Shown here one piece after another: positions 44,095-53,933 of a stretch of DNA of 64,000 nt. The number at the start of each line of letters is the position of its first letter. Position 1 is the stretch's first letter. The stretch is taken from assembly GCA_902595855.1 (NCBI GenBank), contig CACJRY010000001.1, positions 176,182 to 240,181 on the forward strand, read 5' to 3'. The translations under genes and the position numbers were made by a program. Source of the DNA: an uncultured Alphaproteobacteria bacterium. Its GTDB lineage: Bacteria; Pseudomonadota; Alphaproteobacteria; HIMB59; GCA-002718135. The notes below the pieces were generated by a model. It did no database searches. It saw only the letters and a program-made list of their open reading frames with translations, and had not been told where the DNA came from.

Positions 44095-45459
44095 ATGAAA
44101 ACAATTATTTGTGGGTCTGGTGATGTTGGCTATAGTATAGCAGACAAACTTTCAAAAGAAAATTTTGAGGTTACTGTTGTAGATGAGCCTTCTGCAAAAC
44201 TAAATAAAATCTCTGAAAATTTAGATGTAAAAGTAGTTTCTGGTATTCCTAGTTTGCCTTCTACATTAATGAATGCAGGAGCAAAAGATTGTGAAATATT
44301 AATTGCTGTTACCAAAAGTGATGAAACAAACATGATTGCATGTCAAATTGGACATTCTTTATTTAAAATTCCAAAAAAAATAGCAAGAATAAGACAACAA
44401 GATTATCTCAAGGGAGAATGGCAAAAATTATATACAAAAAATGATCTTCCAATCGATGCTATTATTTCTCCAGAACAAGAAGTAGCAAGTGCTTTTCATA
44501 GAAGAATAATCTCACCTGGAACAATTGATATGCTTGAGTTATCAGAAAAACAATTGAAATTGATTGGATTTAAATGTGATGATAATTGTAGTCATATAGG
44601 ATTAACTGTTAGGGAATTATCTGCCAAATTTCCAGATTACCTAGCAAATATTTTATTTATTTTCAGGGGTGATAAAAAATTTATTGTTAATTCTTCAACT
44701 AAAATAGAAAAAAATGATTTGATTTACATGGTTGTCGAGACGCAAAATTTAAAAGATGTGCTAAAAGAGTTTGGACACAAAGAATTACAAGCACAAAAAA
44801 TTGTTATTATTGGAGGAGGAAATATAGGTTTTTCTCTTGCTGAATTAATTGAAAATGATGATAATGGTATTTCAACTGAATTGATTGAGCTTGATAAAGA
44901 AAGATCCCAGTTTTTAGCATCACAATTAAACAATGTCACTATCACTAATGGTGATGGTTTAGACAATCAAATATTAGATGAAGTGAATATAGCTGAAGCT
45001 GGATATTGTATTGCTGTCACTGAGGATGATGAAGTAAATGTTTTAGCTTCACTACTTGCCAAAAGAGCAGGCACAAAGCAGTGTATGGCTCTTATAAATA
45101 ATAGTTCTTACACATCACTATTATCAAATATCGGTATAGACATAACAATCGATCCTAAACTAATCACTATTTCAAAAATATTGGAAAAAGTCAGAGGTGG
45201 AGGCATAATGAATGATTATTCACTTGGTGATGGATTTGGTGAAGTAATAGAGGCAATGATAAATAAACAATCACCACTTTGTAACAAAAATTTAAAAGAA
45301 TTAAATTTACCAAAAAGTGTTAGAATAGGATCTATATTAAGGGATGGTCAAATAATTATTCCTAACAGTAATACAAATTTTAAAGAAAATGATGATGTTG
45401 TATTCTTTGTAGAGACACCATATATCAATAAGTTAGAAAAATTACTTTCTTCATACTAA
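44095..45459 (+). CDS. trkA: Trk potassium uptake protein TrkA
   Basis: Two RCK/TrkA-N domains (CGSGDVGYSIADKL; IIGGGNIGFSLAELIE). Confidence 0.94.
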   Translation: MKTIICGSGDVGYSIADKLSKENFEVTVVDEPSAKLNKISENLDVKVVSGIPSLPSTLMNAGAKDCEILIAVTKSDETNMIACQIGHSLFKIPKKIARIRQQDYLKGEWQKLYTKNDLPIDAIISPEQEVASAFHRRIISPGTIDMLELSEKQLKLIGFKCDDNCSHIGLTVRELSAKFPDYLANILFIFRGDKKFIVNSSTKIEKNDLIYMVVETQNLKDVLKEFGHKELQAQKIVIIGGGNIGFSLAELIENDDNGISTELIELDKERSQFLASQLNNVTITNGDGLDNQILDEVNIAEAGYCIAVTEDDEVNVLASLLAKRAGTKQCMALINNSSYTSLLSNIGIDITIDPKLITISKILEKVRGGGIMNDYSLGDGFGEVIEAMINKQSPLCNKNLKELNLPKSVRIGSILRDGQIIIPNSNTNFKENDDVVFFVETPYINKLEKLLSSY

Positions 45460-45462
45460 TAA

Positions 45463-46302
45463 ATGTCAAAATATGTGTATATTAATAATAAATATTTAAA
45501 GTTTAAAGACGCAAAAATTCATATTGAGGACAGAGGTTTCCAATTTTCAGACAGTGTTTATGAAGTTATAAAAGTTTTAAATAGCAAGTTACTTGATATT
45601 GAGTTTCACTTTAGTAGATTAAAATATTCAACTAAAGAACTGAATTTTAATTATAAAGTTAATCAAACTTTTTTAACTAAAATTTTTATTAATTTGGTTA
45701 ACAAGAATAAATTAAAAAATGGAATAATTTATTTGCAAATTACTAGGGGAATACAGCCTCGTGAGCATGCTTATAAAAAATATCTAAAGCCAAATATAAT
45801 TATATATACAACTAAGAAAAAATTTAATTTACCTGACAAAAATTATAAAGGCTATAAAGCAATTACCTATCCTGATATTAGATGGGGAAGACCAGATATA
45901 AAAACAACCTCATTGTTAGCTAATATTTTAGCTGCTACTGAAGCCAGTAAGCAAGGAGCTTACGAGACAATTTTAACTAAGGGAAAAAAAGTTACTGAGG
46001 CTGCTCATTCAAATGTTTGGATAGTAAAAGGGACAAAAATTATTACACATCCAGCAAATAAAGAAATTTTAAAAGGTGTTACAAGGACAGTTTTAAAAAA
46101 AATCATAAGGTCTTTAAATTTAGAATTAATTGAAAAAGAATTTTCTATAAAAGAACTTTTGAAGTCTGAAGAAGTTTTCATTACGAGCTCAGGTAGTTTA
46201 GTGACACCTATAACTCATGTAGATAAAATTAAAATAAACAATGGAAAAATTGGAGCAATCACAAAGTCTCTTGCTTTAAATTTATACAAAGCTATTATTT
46301 AA
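45463..46302 (+). CDS. D-amino-acid aminotransferase / class IV aminotransferase
   Basis: IEDRGFQFSDSVYEVIKVLN, KTTSLLANILAATEASKQGAYETIL; follows trkA. Confidence 0.88.
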   Translation: MSKYVYINNKYLKFKDAKIHIEDRGFQFSDSVYEVIKVLNSKLLDIEFHFSRLKYSTKELNFNYKVNQTFLTKIFINLVNKNKLKNGIIYLQITRGIQPREHAYKKYLKPNIIIYTTKKKFNLPDKNYKGYKAITYPDIRWGRPDIKTTSLLANILAATEASKQGAYETILTKGKKVTEAAHSNVWIVKGTKIITHPANKEILKGVTRTVLKKIIRSLNLELIEKEFSIKELLKSEEVFITSSGSLVTPITHVDKIKINNGKIGAITKSLALNLYKAII

Positions 46303-46307
46303 ATCCA

Positions 46308-47099
46308 GTGGTTAATGTAGATGATATAAGAGAAATTTTATATAATATCAGTAATAGAATTATACTACCAAGTTTTGGAAATTTAACTAAAAATCAAATT
46401 ACATACAAAAATGAAAAAGATATAGTAACAGAAATTGATATTAAGGTTGAAAAAGAGCTTTATTCTCATTTCTCAAAAATGATTAAAAATTCTAAGTTCA
46501 TTGGAGAAGAAACTTATTCCAAGGATTCCTCAATATTAAATTACTATCTATCAGATAATTATTGCTGGACTGTTGACCCTATAGATGGAACTAGTAATTT
46601 TGCAAAATCAAAAGAGAGATTTGCAGTAATGGTATCATTAACTAAGAACAGGCAAATAATCCAATCATTTATTTATAAACCTATTGGTGAAGAATTTATG
46701 TTTGCTGATAAAACAGGAACTTTTTTTAATAATAAAAAAATTGAATTAAGTGTAAATACTACTATTGAAAATTCTATTGGCTCAATAAGTACAAAGTATT
46801 GGGATGGAAATAAAAAAGAAAAGTTAGTTGCAATAAAAGATAATTTTAAAAATATTAATTCTTATGGATCAATTGGTTGTGAGTATTTTGATATTGTGCT
46901 TGGAATAAGAAATTTTGCTTTATTATCTCGATTATATCCTTGGGATCATATACCAGGTGTTTTTATTGTAAGACAAGCAGGAGGTCATGATTGTCATTTT
47001 GATAAATTAGAATATAAATTTTATGAAAATTCTAAAAATCTTGTTGTGAGCAGCTCAAAAAATTTAAGCTATGAAATATTAAATCTAATTGGAGAATAA
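46308..47099 (+). CDS. Inositol monophosphatase family protein (GTG start)
   Basis: GEETYSKDS, WTVDPIDGTSNFAKS, WDHIPGVFIVRQAGG. Confidence 0.88.
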   Translation: MVNVDDIREILYNISNRIILPSFGNLTKNQITYKNEKDIVTEIDIKVEKELYSHFSKMIKNSKFIGEETYSKDSSILNYYLSDNYCWTVDPIDGTSNFAKSKERFAVMVSLTKNRQIIQSFIYKPIGEEFMFADKTGTFFNNKKIELSVNTTIENSIGSISTKYWDGNKKEKLVAIKDNFKNINSYGSIGCEYFDIVLGIRNFALLSRLYPWDHIPGVFIVRQAGGHDCHFDKLEYKFYENSKNLVVSSSKNLSYEILNLIGE

Positions 47100-47103
47100 T
47101 TAT

Positions 47104-47976
47104 ATGGAAATTAAAAATGTTACTTTTATTGGTCTTGGGGTCATGGGCTACAACATGGCTGGTCATCTTAAAAAAAACAACTTTAACACAACAGTTTATA
47201 ACAGAACTAGTTCAGTAGCAGATAAATGGGTTGATGAATTTTCAGGAATGTCAAAATCAACTCCTGGTGAAGCATCATCTGATGCTCAAATAGTATTTAT
47301 TTGTGTAGGTAGAGATGAAGATTTAGTATCTGTTATGGAGGGTGATAATGGTATTATAAACAATATAAAAGAAAATACTATAATAGTAGATCATACAACT
47401 GCTTCAGCAGATATTGCAAGAAAATATTATCAAAAAGCTAAAGATAAAAATTTTCATTTTCTTGACGCACCAGTCTCTGGTGGTCAAGCAGGAGCAGAGA
47501 ATGGTATTTTATCAATAATGGTTGGTGGGGATGAGAAAAATTTTCAAATTGCAAAACCAGTGATGACGTCATATGGCAAAACTATTGAACTAATTGGTCC
47601 AACTGGATCAGGTCAATTAGCTAAAATGATTAACCAAATTTGTATTGCGGGTTTGGTGCAAGGTTTATCAGAGGCTTTGTCATTTGGTAAAAAAGCAAAC
47701 TTAGATATGGAAAAAGTATTACAAGTAATTTCTAAAGGTGCAGCACAATCTTGGCAAATGGAAAATAGATACAGAACTATGCTCAAGGGAGAATATGAAT
47801 TTGGCTTTGCGGTTGATTGGATGCGAAAAGATTTATCAATTTGTTTTAATGAAGCTGAAAAAAATGGTGCCTCTCTCCCAGTAACTAAAATTGTTGATAG
47901 ATTTTATGAAGAAGTTCAAAAAAATGGTGGGTCTAGATATGATACGTCATCATTAATGACTTTAGTTGATGATTAA
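47104..47976 (+). CDS. 3-hydroxyisobutyrate dehydrogenase-like / tartronate semialdehyde reductase family NAD(P)-dependent oxidoreductase
   Basis: FIGLGVMGYNMAGHLKK, DAPVSGGQAGAENG, GSGQLAKMINQI. Confidence 0.9.
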   Translation: MEIKNVTFIGLGVMGYNMAGHLKKNNFNTTVYNRTSSVADKWVDEFSGMSKSTPGEASSDAQIVFICVGRDEDLVSVMEGDNGIINNIKENTIIVDHTTASADIARKYYQKAKDKNFHFLDAPVSGGQAGAENGILSIMVGGDEKNFQIAKPVMTSYGKTIELIGPTGSGQLAKMINQICIAGLVQGLSEALSFGKKANLDMEKVLQVISKGAAQSWQMENRYRTMLKGEYEFGFAVDWMRKDLSICFNEAEKNGASLPVTKIVDRFYEEVQKNGGSRYDTSSLMTLVDD

Positions 47977-48865
47977 TTCAAAAAGTATTTATTTTGCTTT
48001 TATATTATTAGTTGCTTCTTCACTTTTTTGGTCAGGCAATTTTTTTACTGGGAAAGTGGCTTCTCTCTATAATTTAACACCTTTTAAATTAAGTTTTTTA
48101 AGGTGGTCTCTTGCTTTTCTTTTATTGCTCCCTTTTACTTATCGTAAAATTTATGAGGACTTTGAGAAATATAAAAAAAATTTGTTTTTTTTAATAATAA
48201 CATCGATACTCGGTGTTACTATATTTAATTCTTTTACCTATTTATCTTTAGAAACATCAATGGTGATTAATTCATCTATTATGGCATCTATAACGCCTTT
48301 GTTAATAATTTTTTTTTCATGGGTCATATATAAAACTCCAACTTATTTCATGCAATTTTTTGGTATTATTTTATCAATCATTGGAGTACTTCTGATTATT
48401 TCAAAAGCAAATGTTAATAATCTCTTAAGTTTAAATTTCACGAAAGGAGATTTATGGATGTTAGGTGCAGTTTTTGCATGGGGCTTATATTCTGTTTTGT
48501 TAAAAAAAATTGATAGCACTCTCTCACAACTTGCCACTTTAGAAGTAATGATTTTTATTGGATTGATATTTATTTTTCCGTTTTATCTTTTGGAATCTCA
48601 ACAAAACTCCTATTTTCCAAAAGACTCTAATGAAATTTTGATGATTAGCTATGTTGCCATCTTTGCAAGTATTACATCTTTTTTTGCTTGGAATAAGGGT
48701 GTTTCTATTTTAGGAGCTAATAAAGCCAGCCTATTTTTACATCTTATTCCTGTTTTTAGTTCGATATGGGCAATTATGTTTCTAGGAGAAAAGTTTTCTT
48801 TCTTTCATTTAATTGGAACCGTCTTTATTATTATAGGAATAGTGCTATCTAATATTAAGAGGTAA
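47966..48865 (+). CDS. EamA/DMT-family transporter
   Basis: About 10 TM helices, two EamA repeats. Confidence 0.85.
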   Translation: MMINSKSIYFAFILLVASSLFWSGNFFTGKVASLYNLTPFKLSFLRWSLAFLLLLPFTYRKIYEDFEKYKKNLFFLIITSILGVTIFNSFTYLSLETSMVINSSIMASITPLLIIFFSWVIYKTPTYFMQFFGIILSIIGVLLIISKANVNNLLSLNFTKGDLWMLGAVFAWGLYSVLLKKIDSTLSQLATLEVMIFIGLIFIFPFYLLESQQNSYFPKDSNEILMISYVAIFASITSFFAWNKGVSILGANKASLFLHLIPVFSSIWAIMFLGEKFSFFHLIGTVFIIIGIVLSNIKR

Positions 48866-48870
48866 AATAT

Positions 48871-49266
48871 ATGACTAAAGTTGTTAAGTCTGATCAAGAG
48901 TGGAGAGAAATACTCTCAGAAGAAGAATACTACATCACTAGACAAAAAGGTACTGAACCGGCTTTTTCTGGCAAAGCATTTGATATTACAAAGGATGGAG
49001 TATTTAAATGCAGATGTTGTGGAGCAGAATTATTTGAGAGAACCTCAAAATACGAATCAGGATGCGGGTGGCCTAGTTTTTTTAAAGGCATATCAAATGA
49101 TGCAATTAAAACTGAACAAGATACTTCTCACGGAATGTTTAGAACTGAAATAATGTGTGCGACTTGTGATGCTCATTTAGGACATGTCTTTGATGACGGT
49201 CCTGAGCCAACAGGGCAAAGGTATTGCGTTAATTCATTATCTATTCAATATAAAGAATTTGATTAA
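48871..49266 (+). CDS. msrB: Peptide-methionine (R)-S-oxide reductase
   Basis: CXXC zinc sites, SGCGWPSF, GHVFDDGPEPTGQRYCVNSLSI. Confidence 0.96.
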   Translation: MTKVVKSDQEWREILSEEEYYITRQKGTEPAFSGKAFDITKDGVFKCRCCGAELFERTSKYESGCGWPSFFKGISNDAIKTEQDTSHGMFRTEIMCATCDAHLGHVFDDGPEPTGQRYCVNSLSIQYKEFD

Positions 49267-49268
49267 TT

Positions 49269-49496
49269 TTAATTAGGATTTTGTTTTAAAAATTCTAAAT
49301 ACTTAATCACTTCGTCAAATTTTTCATCTGGTATATCTTTGTAAGTCATTTTAAAATGATTCTTTACTTCTAAAGCTACGTGAGCATATGGATTACGACC
49401 TTTTGGATGATTTGGATGATCAGGTAGTTTACCTAACAATTCATCTCCTGTTAGTTGTATTAACTTCCATAGTTTACTAGCATTTTCTTTGTTCAA
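49269..49496 (-). CDS. Small uncharacterised protein; C-terminal half resembles the phage ORF6C-like module (TTG start likely; ORF extends to 49529)
   Basis: NPYAHVALEVKNHFKMTYKDIPDEKFDEVIKYLEFL; directly downstream of the C1 peptidase gene. Confidence 0.5.
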   Translation of the reverse strand: MNKENASKLWKLIQLTGDELLGKLPDHPNHPKGRNPYAHVALEVKNHFKMTYKDIPDEKFDEVIKYLEFLKQNPN

Positions 49497-49498
49497 AA

Positions 49499-50821
49499 TT
49501 ACTTTGCTAAAGCTCCCATGGGATCCCACGGCTCTAAACTCACAGGTTCCATATTAAGAAATTTTAATAATTTTTTACTGAGATATTTTTTATCTACAAC
49601 TACCTCATAGGTATACTCATCAAACCATTCATCGGTCATCATCATATAACCTTTATTACCACTTTTTTCCCCCCAGCTATTTTCAATTTTCCATTTAGTT
49701 GATTTTCTACTTTTAACATCAACACCAGTTAACAACATTGCATGGGTCATTTCACTGTCACCGTATTCGAGTCGAGTTTGTTTGTTCATTTTAAATGATG
49801 TTTGAAAAACATTTTCATAGTCAAAAATACCCATGTCAAGCACCCCCATTTCTCTACTAAATCTTTTTCCTACATCGCATCCAAACCAAACTGCTTCATT
49901 ATTTTTAATTGATTGCATCGCAGATTTTTTTAGTTCAGCTATCTCAACATTAAGATATTTTATTTCTTGTCCTTCAATAACATTTCCTAAGTATTCAACA
50001 GTATATGTAGTATTGAACTTTTTATTGCTCATTGGAGCATGTATCAGACAAACTTTATCCTTAATGTTTATATCAGCATATTTTTTTACAAATTCTTTAG
50101 GTGAGATATTAGCTATGGAAATGTATTTATTATCTTTATCTCTAGTAGACCAGTTCACAACTTCTGGGGGTTGACCAAGAAACATTGACAATAAGTTATA
50201 AATGGTTTCCATCATATCTTTCTTCAAAGATGCTGATTGTTTAGCAGGTTTTTTTCTTAATACAGAAGCAAATTCTCTCAATTTATGTGTTAAGATGTAA
50301 TTCATTGCCATGGATTTACTGCTGTGATTTGTTTCTGGCATTACATCTTTTGGAACTACTCCATATTTTTCTATAAGATTTACGAACATATCCCACTGAC
50401 CACCATCTTGAACTGGAGCTTTAACAAGATGCATGATTAATCTACTGTCATACGCATGATCTCTTGTTTTAATTATATTTTCTAAAAAATAATTTGCCTT
50501 TTCTAATTTATCCCAAAACATAAAATAGTTTTGAGAGAACTCGAAGTTATTAAGATTAAGCTTTTTTACAACTTCTAATCGCATTAAGTTTAATCCTGCA
50601 AATCCCCAGCATCGACCTGACGCCATTTGATTTGTTGCGGGTAATTCTTTTTCAATAAGATTTGAAAAATGATGATTAATTTGACTAAAATTTTCCCAGT
50701 TAAGAGCAACTGTGTTTAAATCATTTTTTATTAATGCATTTCTGGATCCAGTATTCTTATTATTTCTTAGAAATTTTTTTCTATATTTTTTGACGTCATT
50801 AAGAGATATATTTTTAGGCAT
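49499..50821 (-). CDS. pepC: C1B cysteine peptidase (bleomycin hydrolase / aminopeptidase C family)
   Basis: NQMASGRCWGFAGL (Cys), MTHAMLLTG (His), KIENSWG (Asn), C-term LEPWDPMGALAK. Confidence 0.93.
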   Translation of the reverse strand: MPKNISLNDVKKYRKKFLRNNKNTGSRNALIKNDLNTVALNWENFSQINHHFSNLIEKELPATNQMASGRCWGFAGLNLMRLEVVKKLNLNNFEFSQNYFMFWDKLEKANYFLENIIKTRDHAYDSRLIMHLVKAPVQDGGQWDMFVNLIEKYGVVPKDVMPETNHSSKSMAMNYILTHKLREFASVLRKKPAKQSASLKKDMMETIYNLLSMFLGQPPEVVNWSTRDKDNKYISIANISPKEFVKKYADINIKDKVCLIHAPMSNKKFNTTYTVEYLGNVIEGQEIKYLNVEIAELKKSAMQSIKNNEAVWFGCDVGKRFSREMGVLDMGIFDYENVFQTSFKMNKQTRLEYGDSEMTHAMLLTGVDVKSRKSTKWKIENSWGEKSGNKGYMMMTDEWFDEYTYEVVVDKKYLSKKLLKFLNMEPVSLEPWDPMGALAK

Positions 50822-50862
50822 ATCTTATATTTAAGGCTATTTCGGTTTAAATCAAATCTATT

Positions 50863-53265
50863 TTATTTTTTCTTTTTCTTTAAACCTATTTTTTGCTTTC
50901 TATCATCAATAAGTTTTATAGCATCTTCAAGAGTTAAACTATCAATTGTTTGATCTCCAAGAAGTGAAGCATTGATTTTACCACATTTTACATACGGTCC
51001 AAACTTTCCATCATGAGCTGTAATATTCTTTTTTTCTAGAGCTTTATATTTTTTATCATGAAGAATGTATGGTCCGTACATACCAATTCCTGCACTGACT
51101 GTTTTATTTGTTTCAGGATGAAATCCTAATTTTCTTGGCAAGCCTAACAACTGTATTGCAGTATTAAGACCAATTTCTTCAGGTTCAAAATTTTTGGGTA
51201 TCGAAACTCTTTTTGGTTTCTTTTCTGGAGTACCTTCACCTACTTGCATATAGAAACCATAAGGACCTTTTCGAAGTGTAATCATCTCATTTGTTTCTGG
51301 ATAAATACCAATTTCTTTTGGACCACTTAAAGTAGTGCCATCTTTGTCATTCAATTGATTAAATTGAACTGTATATTTACAATCTGGGTAATTTGAACAG
51401 CCAATAAATCCTCCAAATTTTCCTACTTTTATTCCAAGTCTACCATTATCGCATGTAGGACATTTTCTACTTTCATCCTTTCCCTCTGGTGGAAAGAAAT
51501 GCGTTCCTAAAGCATCATCAAGTACATCAATTACTTCTCTATTTGATTTTCCAACAGTATCATCACATAATTGTTTAAAAGTTTCCCAAAATTTTCGTAA
51601 AACTTCTTTCCAATCTAATTTACCATCAGAAATTTCATCTAATTGATTTTCAAGATCAGCAGTAAAATCATATTCAACATATTGATTAAAATATTTTTCA
51701 AGGAATATAGATACAATACGACCTCTATCATGAGGATTAAAACGTTTCTTATCTAAAATTACATAATCTCTATCTTGTAAGACTTTTATAATGGAGGCAT
51801 AAGTGGATGGTCTGCCAATTCCAAGCTCTTCTAGTTTTTTAACTAAACTTGCTTCTGTGTAGCGAGGAGGGGGCATTGTAAAATGTTGATTTTTGATTAC
51901 CTCCTTTAAATCTAATGTTTCACCTTCATTCATCATTGGTAGTATCGTTTCTTTTTCTTCATCCTTGTCATCATCTTTTGCTTCTTGATAAACTTTATAC
52001 ATTCCAGGAAATTTTATAGTTGAGCCATTTGCCCTAAGTGTTATTTTTTGATCTTCATCAACAATGTTAACTGCCACTTGATCTAGTACGGCACTAGCCA
52101 TTTGTGAAGATACTGCCCTTTGCCAAATAATTTCATATAATTTAAATTCTTCACCAGTAATGTATTGCTTAATATCTTTTGGAGTTAATTTAATATCAGT
52201 TGGTCTTATGCATTCATGAGCTTCTTGAGCGTTTTTAGCTTTAGATTTGTAAACTCTTGGACTTTCAGGAAGATATTCATTCCCATAATTCAGACTTACA
52301 AAATTGCGTACTTGATTAATCGCTTCATTAGACATCACTACACTGTCTGTTCTCATATAAGTAATTAAACCTGTTGTTTCACCGTTTATTTCAGTACCTT
52401 CATAAAGTTTTTGTGCTGTGCGCATAGTTTGACTTGCGCTTAACCCTAATTTACGGCTAGACTCGATTTGCATGGTGGAAGTGGTAAAAGCAGGGTAGGG
52501 ATTTCTTTTAGCTTCTTTTTTTGTGATATTGCCAACTTTAAATTTTGAATTTTGTATCTGATCATAAATATCAGTAGCTTGTTTTTCATTTTTTATATCT
52601 AGTTTATCAACTTTTTTTCCTTCATATATAGTAAGACGTGAATTTATAAGTTTATCCTCATTGTTTTTAAAATTACTTTGTATGGACCAGTATTCCTCAG
52701 GATTAAATTTTTCTATTTCTAACTCTCGCTCACTAATAATTCGAAGAGCAACTGATTGAACTCTTCCAGCAGATTTTGATCCAGGTAACTTTCGCCACAG
52801 AACAGGAGATAGTGTAAATCCTACTAAAAAATCTAAAGCACGTCTAGCCAAATAAGCATTAACTAAATTTTCATCGATTTCTCTCGGTGATTTTAAACTA
52901 TCGAGAACAGCATTTTTTGTAATTTCATTGAATGTTACTCGGTGAATATTTAGTTTTGATAGAGAGGCATTATCTCTCAAAAGTTTTTCAACATGCCATG
53001 CTATAGCTTCTCCCTCTCGGTCAGGGTCAGTAGCTAAGTAGAGATTTTCAGATTTTTTAGCAGCGTCAGTTATTTCTTTTATAACTTTTTTTCCTCTATC
53101 ACTTGTCTCCCATTTCATTTTAAAGTCATTTTCTGTGTCTATGGCATCATTTTTAGCTGATAGATCTCTTACATGACCAACGCTAGCTAGGACTTTAAAG
53201 TCAGAACCTAAATATTTGTTAATAGATTTTGCCTTAGAGGGTGATTCAACAATTAGTACATTCAT
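50863..53265 (-). CDS. topA: DNA topoisomerase I
   Basis: IVESPSKAKSINKYLG, DREGEAIAWH, ITYMRTDSV, C-terminal C4 zinc motif CPTCDNGRLGIKVGKFGGFIGCSNYPDC. Confidence 0.97.
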   Translation of the reverse strand: MNVLIVESPSKAKSINKYLGSDFKVLASVGHVRDLSAKNDAIDTENDFKMKWETSDRGKKVIKEITDAAKKSENLYLATDPDREGEAIAWHVEKLLRDNASLSKLNIHRVTFNEITKNAVLDSLKSPREIDENLVNAYLARRALDFLVGFTLSPVLWRKLPGSKSAGRVQSVALRIISERELEIEKFNPEEYWSIQSNFKNNEDKLINSRLTIYEGKKVDKLDIKNEKQATDIYDQIQNSKFKVGNITKKEAKRNPYPAFTTSTMQIESSRKLGLSASQTMRTAQKLYEGTEINGETTGLITYMRTDSVVMSNEAINQVRNFVSLNYGNEYLPESPRVYKSKAKNAQEAHECIRPTDIKLTPKDIKQYITGEEFKLYEIIWQRAVSSQMASAVLDQVAVNIVDEDQKITLRANGSTIKFPGMYKVYQEAKDDDKDEEKETILPMMNEGETLDLKEVIKNQHFTMPPPRYTEASLVKKLEELGIGRPSTYASIIKVLQDRDYVILDKKRFNPHDRGRIVSIFLEKYFNQYVEYDFTADLENQLDEISDGKLDWKEVLRKFWETFKQLCDDTVGKSNREVIDVLDDALGTHFFPPEGKDESRKCPTCDNGRLGIKVGKFGGFIGCSNYPDCKYTVQFNQLNDKDGTTLSGPKEIGIYPETNEMITLRKGPYGFYMQVGEGTPEKKPKRVSIPKNFEPEEIGLNTAIQLLGLPRKLGFHPETNKTVSAGIGMYGPYILHDKKYKALEKKNITAHDGKFGPYVKCGKINASLLGDQTIDSLTLEDAIKLIDDRKQKIGLKKKKK

Positions 53266-53330
53266 AAAATTTTAGTCCAAATTTCAGTTAAAACTTACTT
53301 CGTCAAGAATTTTTTAAAAAATACAGATTT

Positions 53331-53933
53331 CTACTTAGATAATTTTATTTTATTTTCAGTTCTATTTAATAGTCTTTTGATATTTTCACGATGTTTACTA
53401 ACAATAACACCAAACAAATATATTAAGAAAATAGCAATATAATTATTGGTATTTATAATAAAATAAATAGGCGCAATAGTAGATGCAATTAAAGAACTAA
53501 GAGAGGAATATTTAAAAACTAAAGCAATAGCCAGCCAAGTAATAAGAAAAAATAATCCTAAAATTAAATTAATACCAAATAAAAAACCAATATAAGTAGC
53601 TACACCTTTGCCACCTTTAAATTTTAACCAAATAGGAAATATATGTCCCAAGATAGAAAAGTGACATAGAAAAATAGTTTGAAAAAGTCCGATATTTTCT
53701 GAATAAAAACTTAATAAAATAAATGGAATTAAACCCTTTAAAACATCTAAACATAGAACTAAAAAAGCTAAAAATTTATTTCCAGTACGAAGGACGTTTG
53801 TTGCTCCAACATTGCCAGAGCCGATGTTTCTTATGTCACCATGACCAAAAACTTTTGGAATCAATAATGCAAAAGGAATAGATCCCACTAAGTAAAATAT
53901 AATTATAAAAAAAAGATTAAGACTTAACGACAT
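53331..53933 (-). CDS. plsY: Glycerol-3-phosphate acyltransferase PlsY
   Basis: GSIPFALLI, DIRNIGSGNVGATNVLRTGNK, KFKGGKGVAT. Confidence 0.95.
   Translation of the reverse strand: MSLSLNLFFIIIFYLVGSIPFALLIPKVFGHGDIRNIGSGNVGATNVLRTGNKFLAFLVLCLDVLKGLIPFILLSFYSENIGLFQTIFLCHFSILGHIFPIWLKFKGGKGVATYIGFLFGINLILGLFFLITWLAIALVFKYSSLSSLIASTIAPIYFIINTNNYIAIFLIYLFGVIVSKHRENIKRLLNRTENKIKLSK

Noticed and set aside
48881-49153. 90-aa ORF overlapping msrB in another frame
   Set aside because: msrB is unambiguous in its frame; the alternative has no recognisable features.
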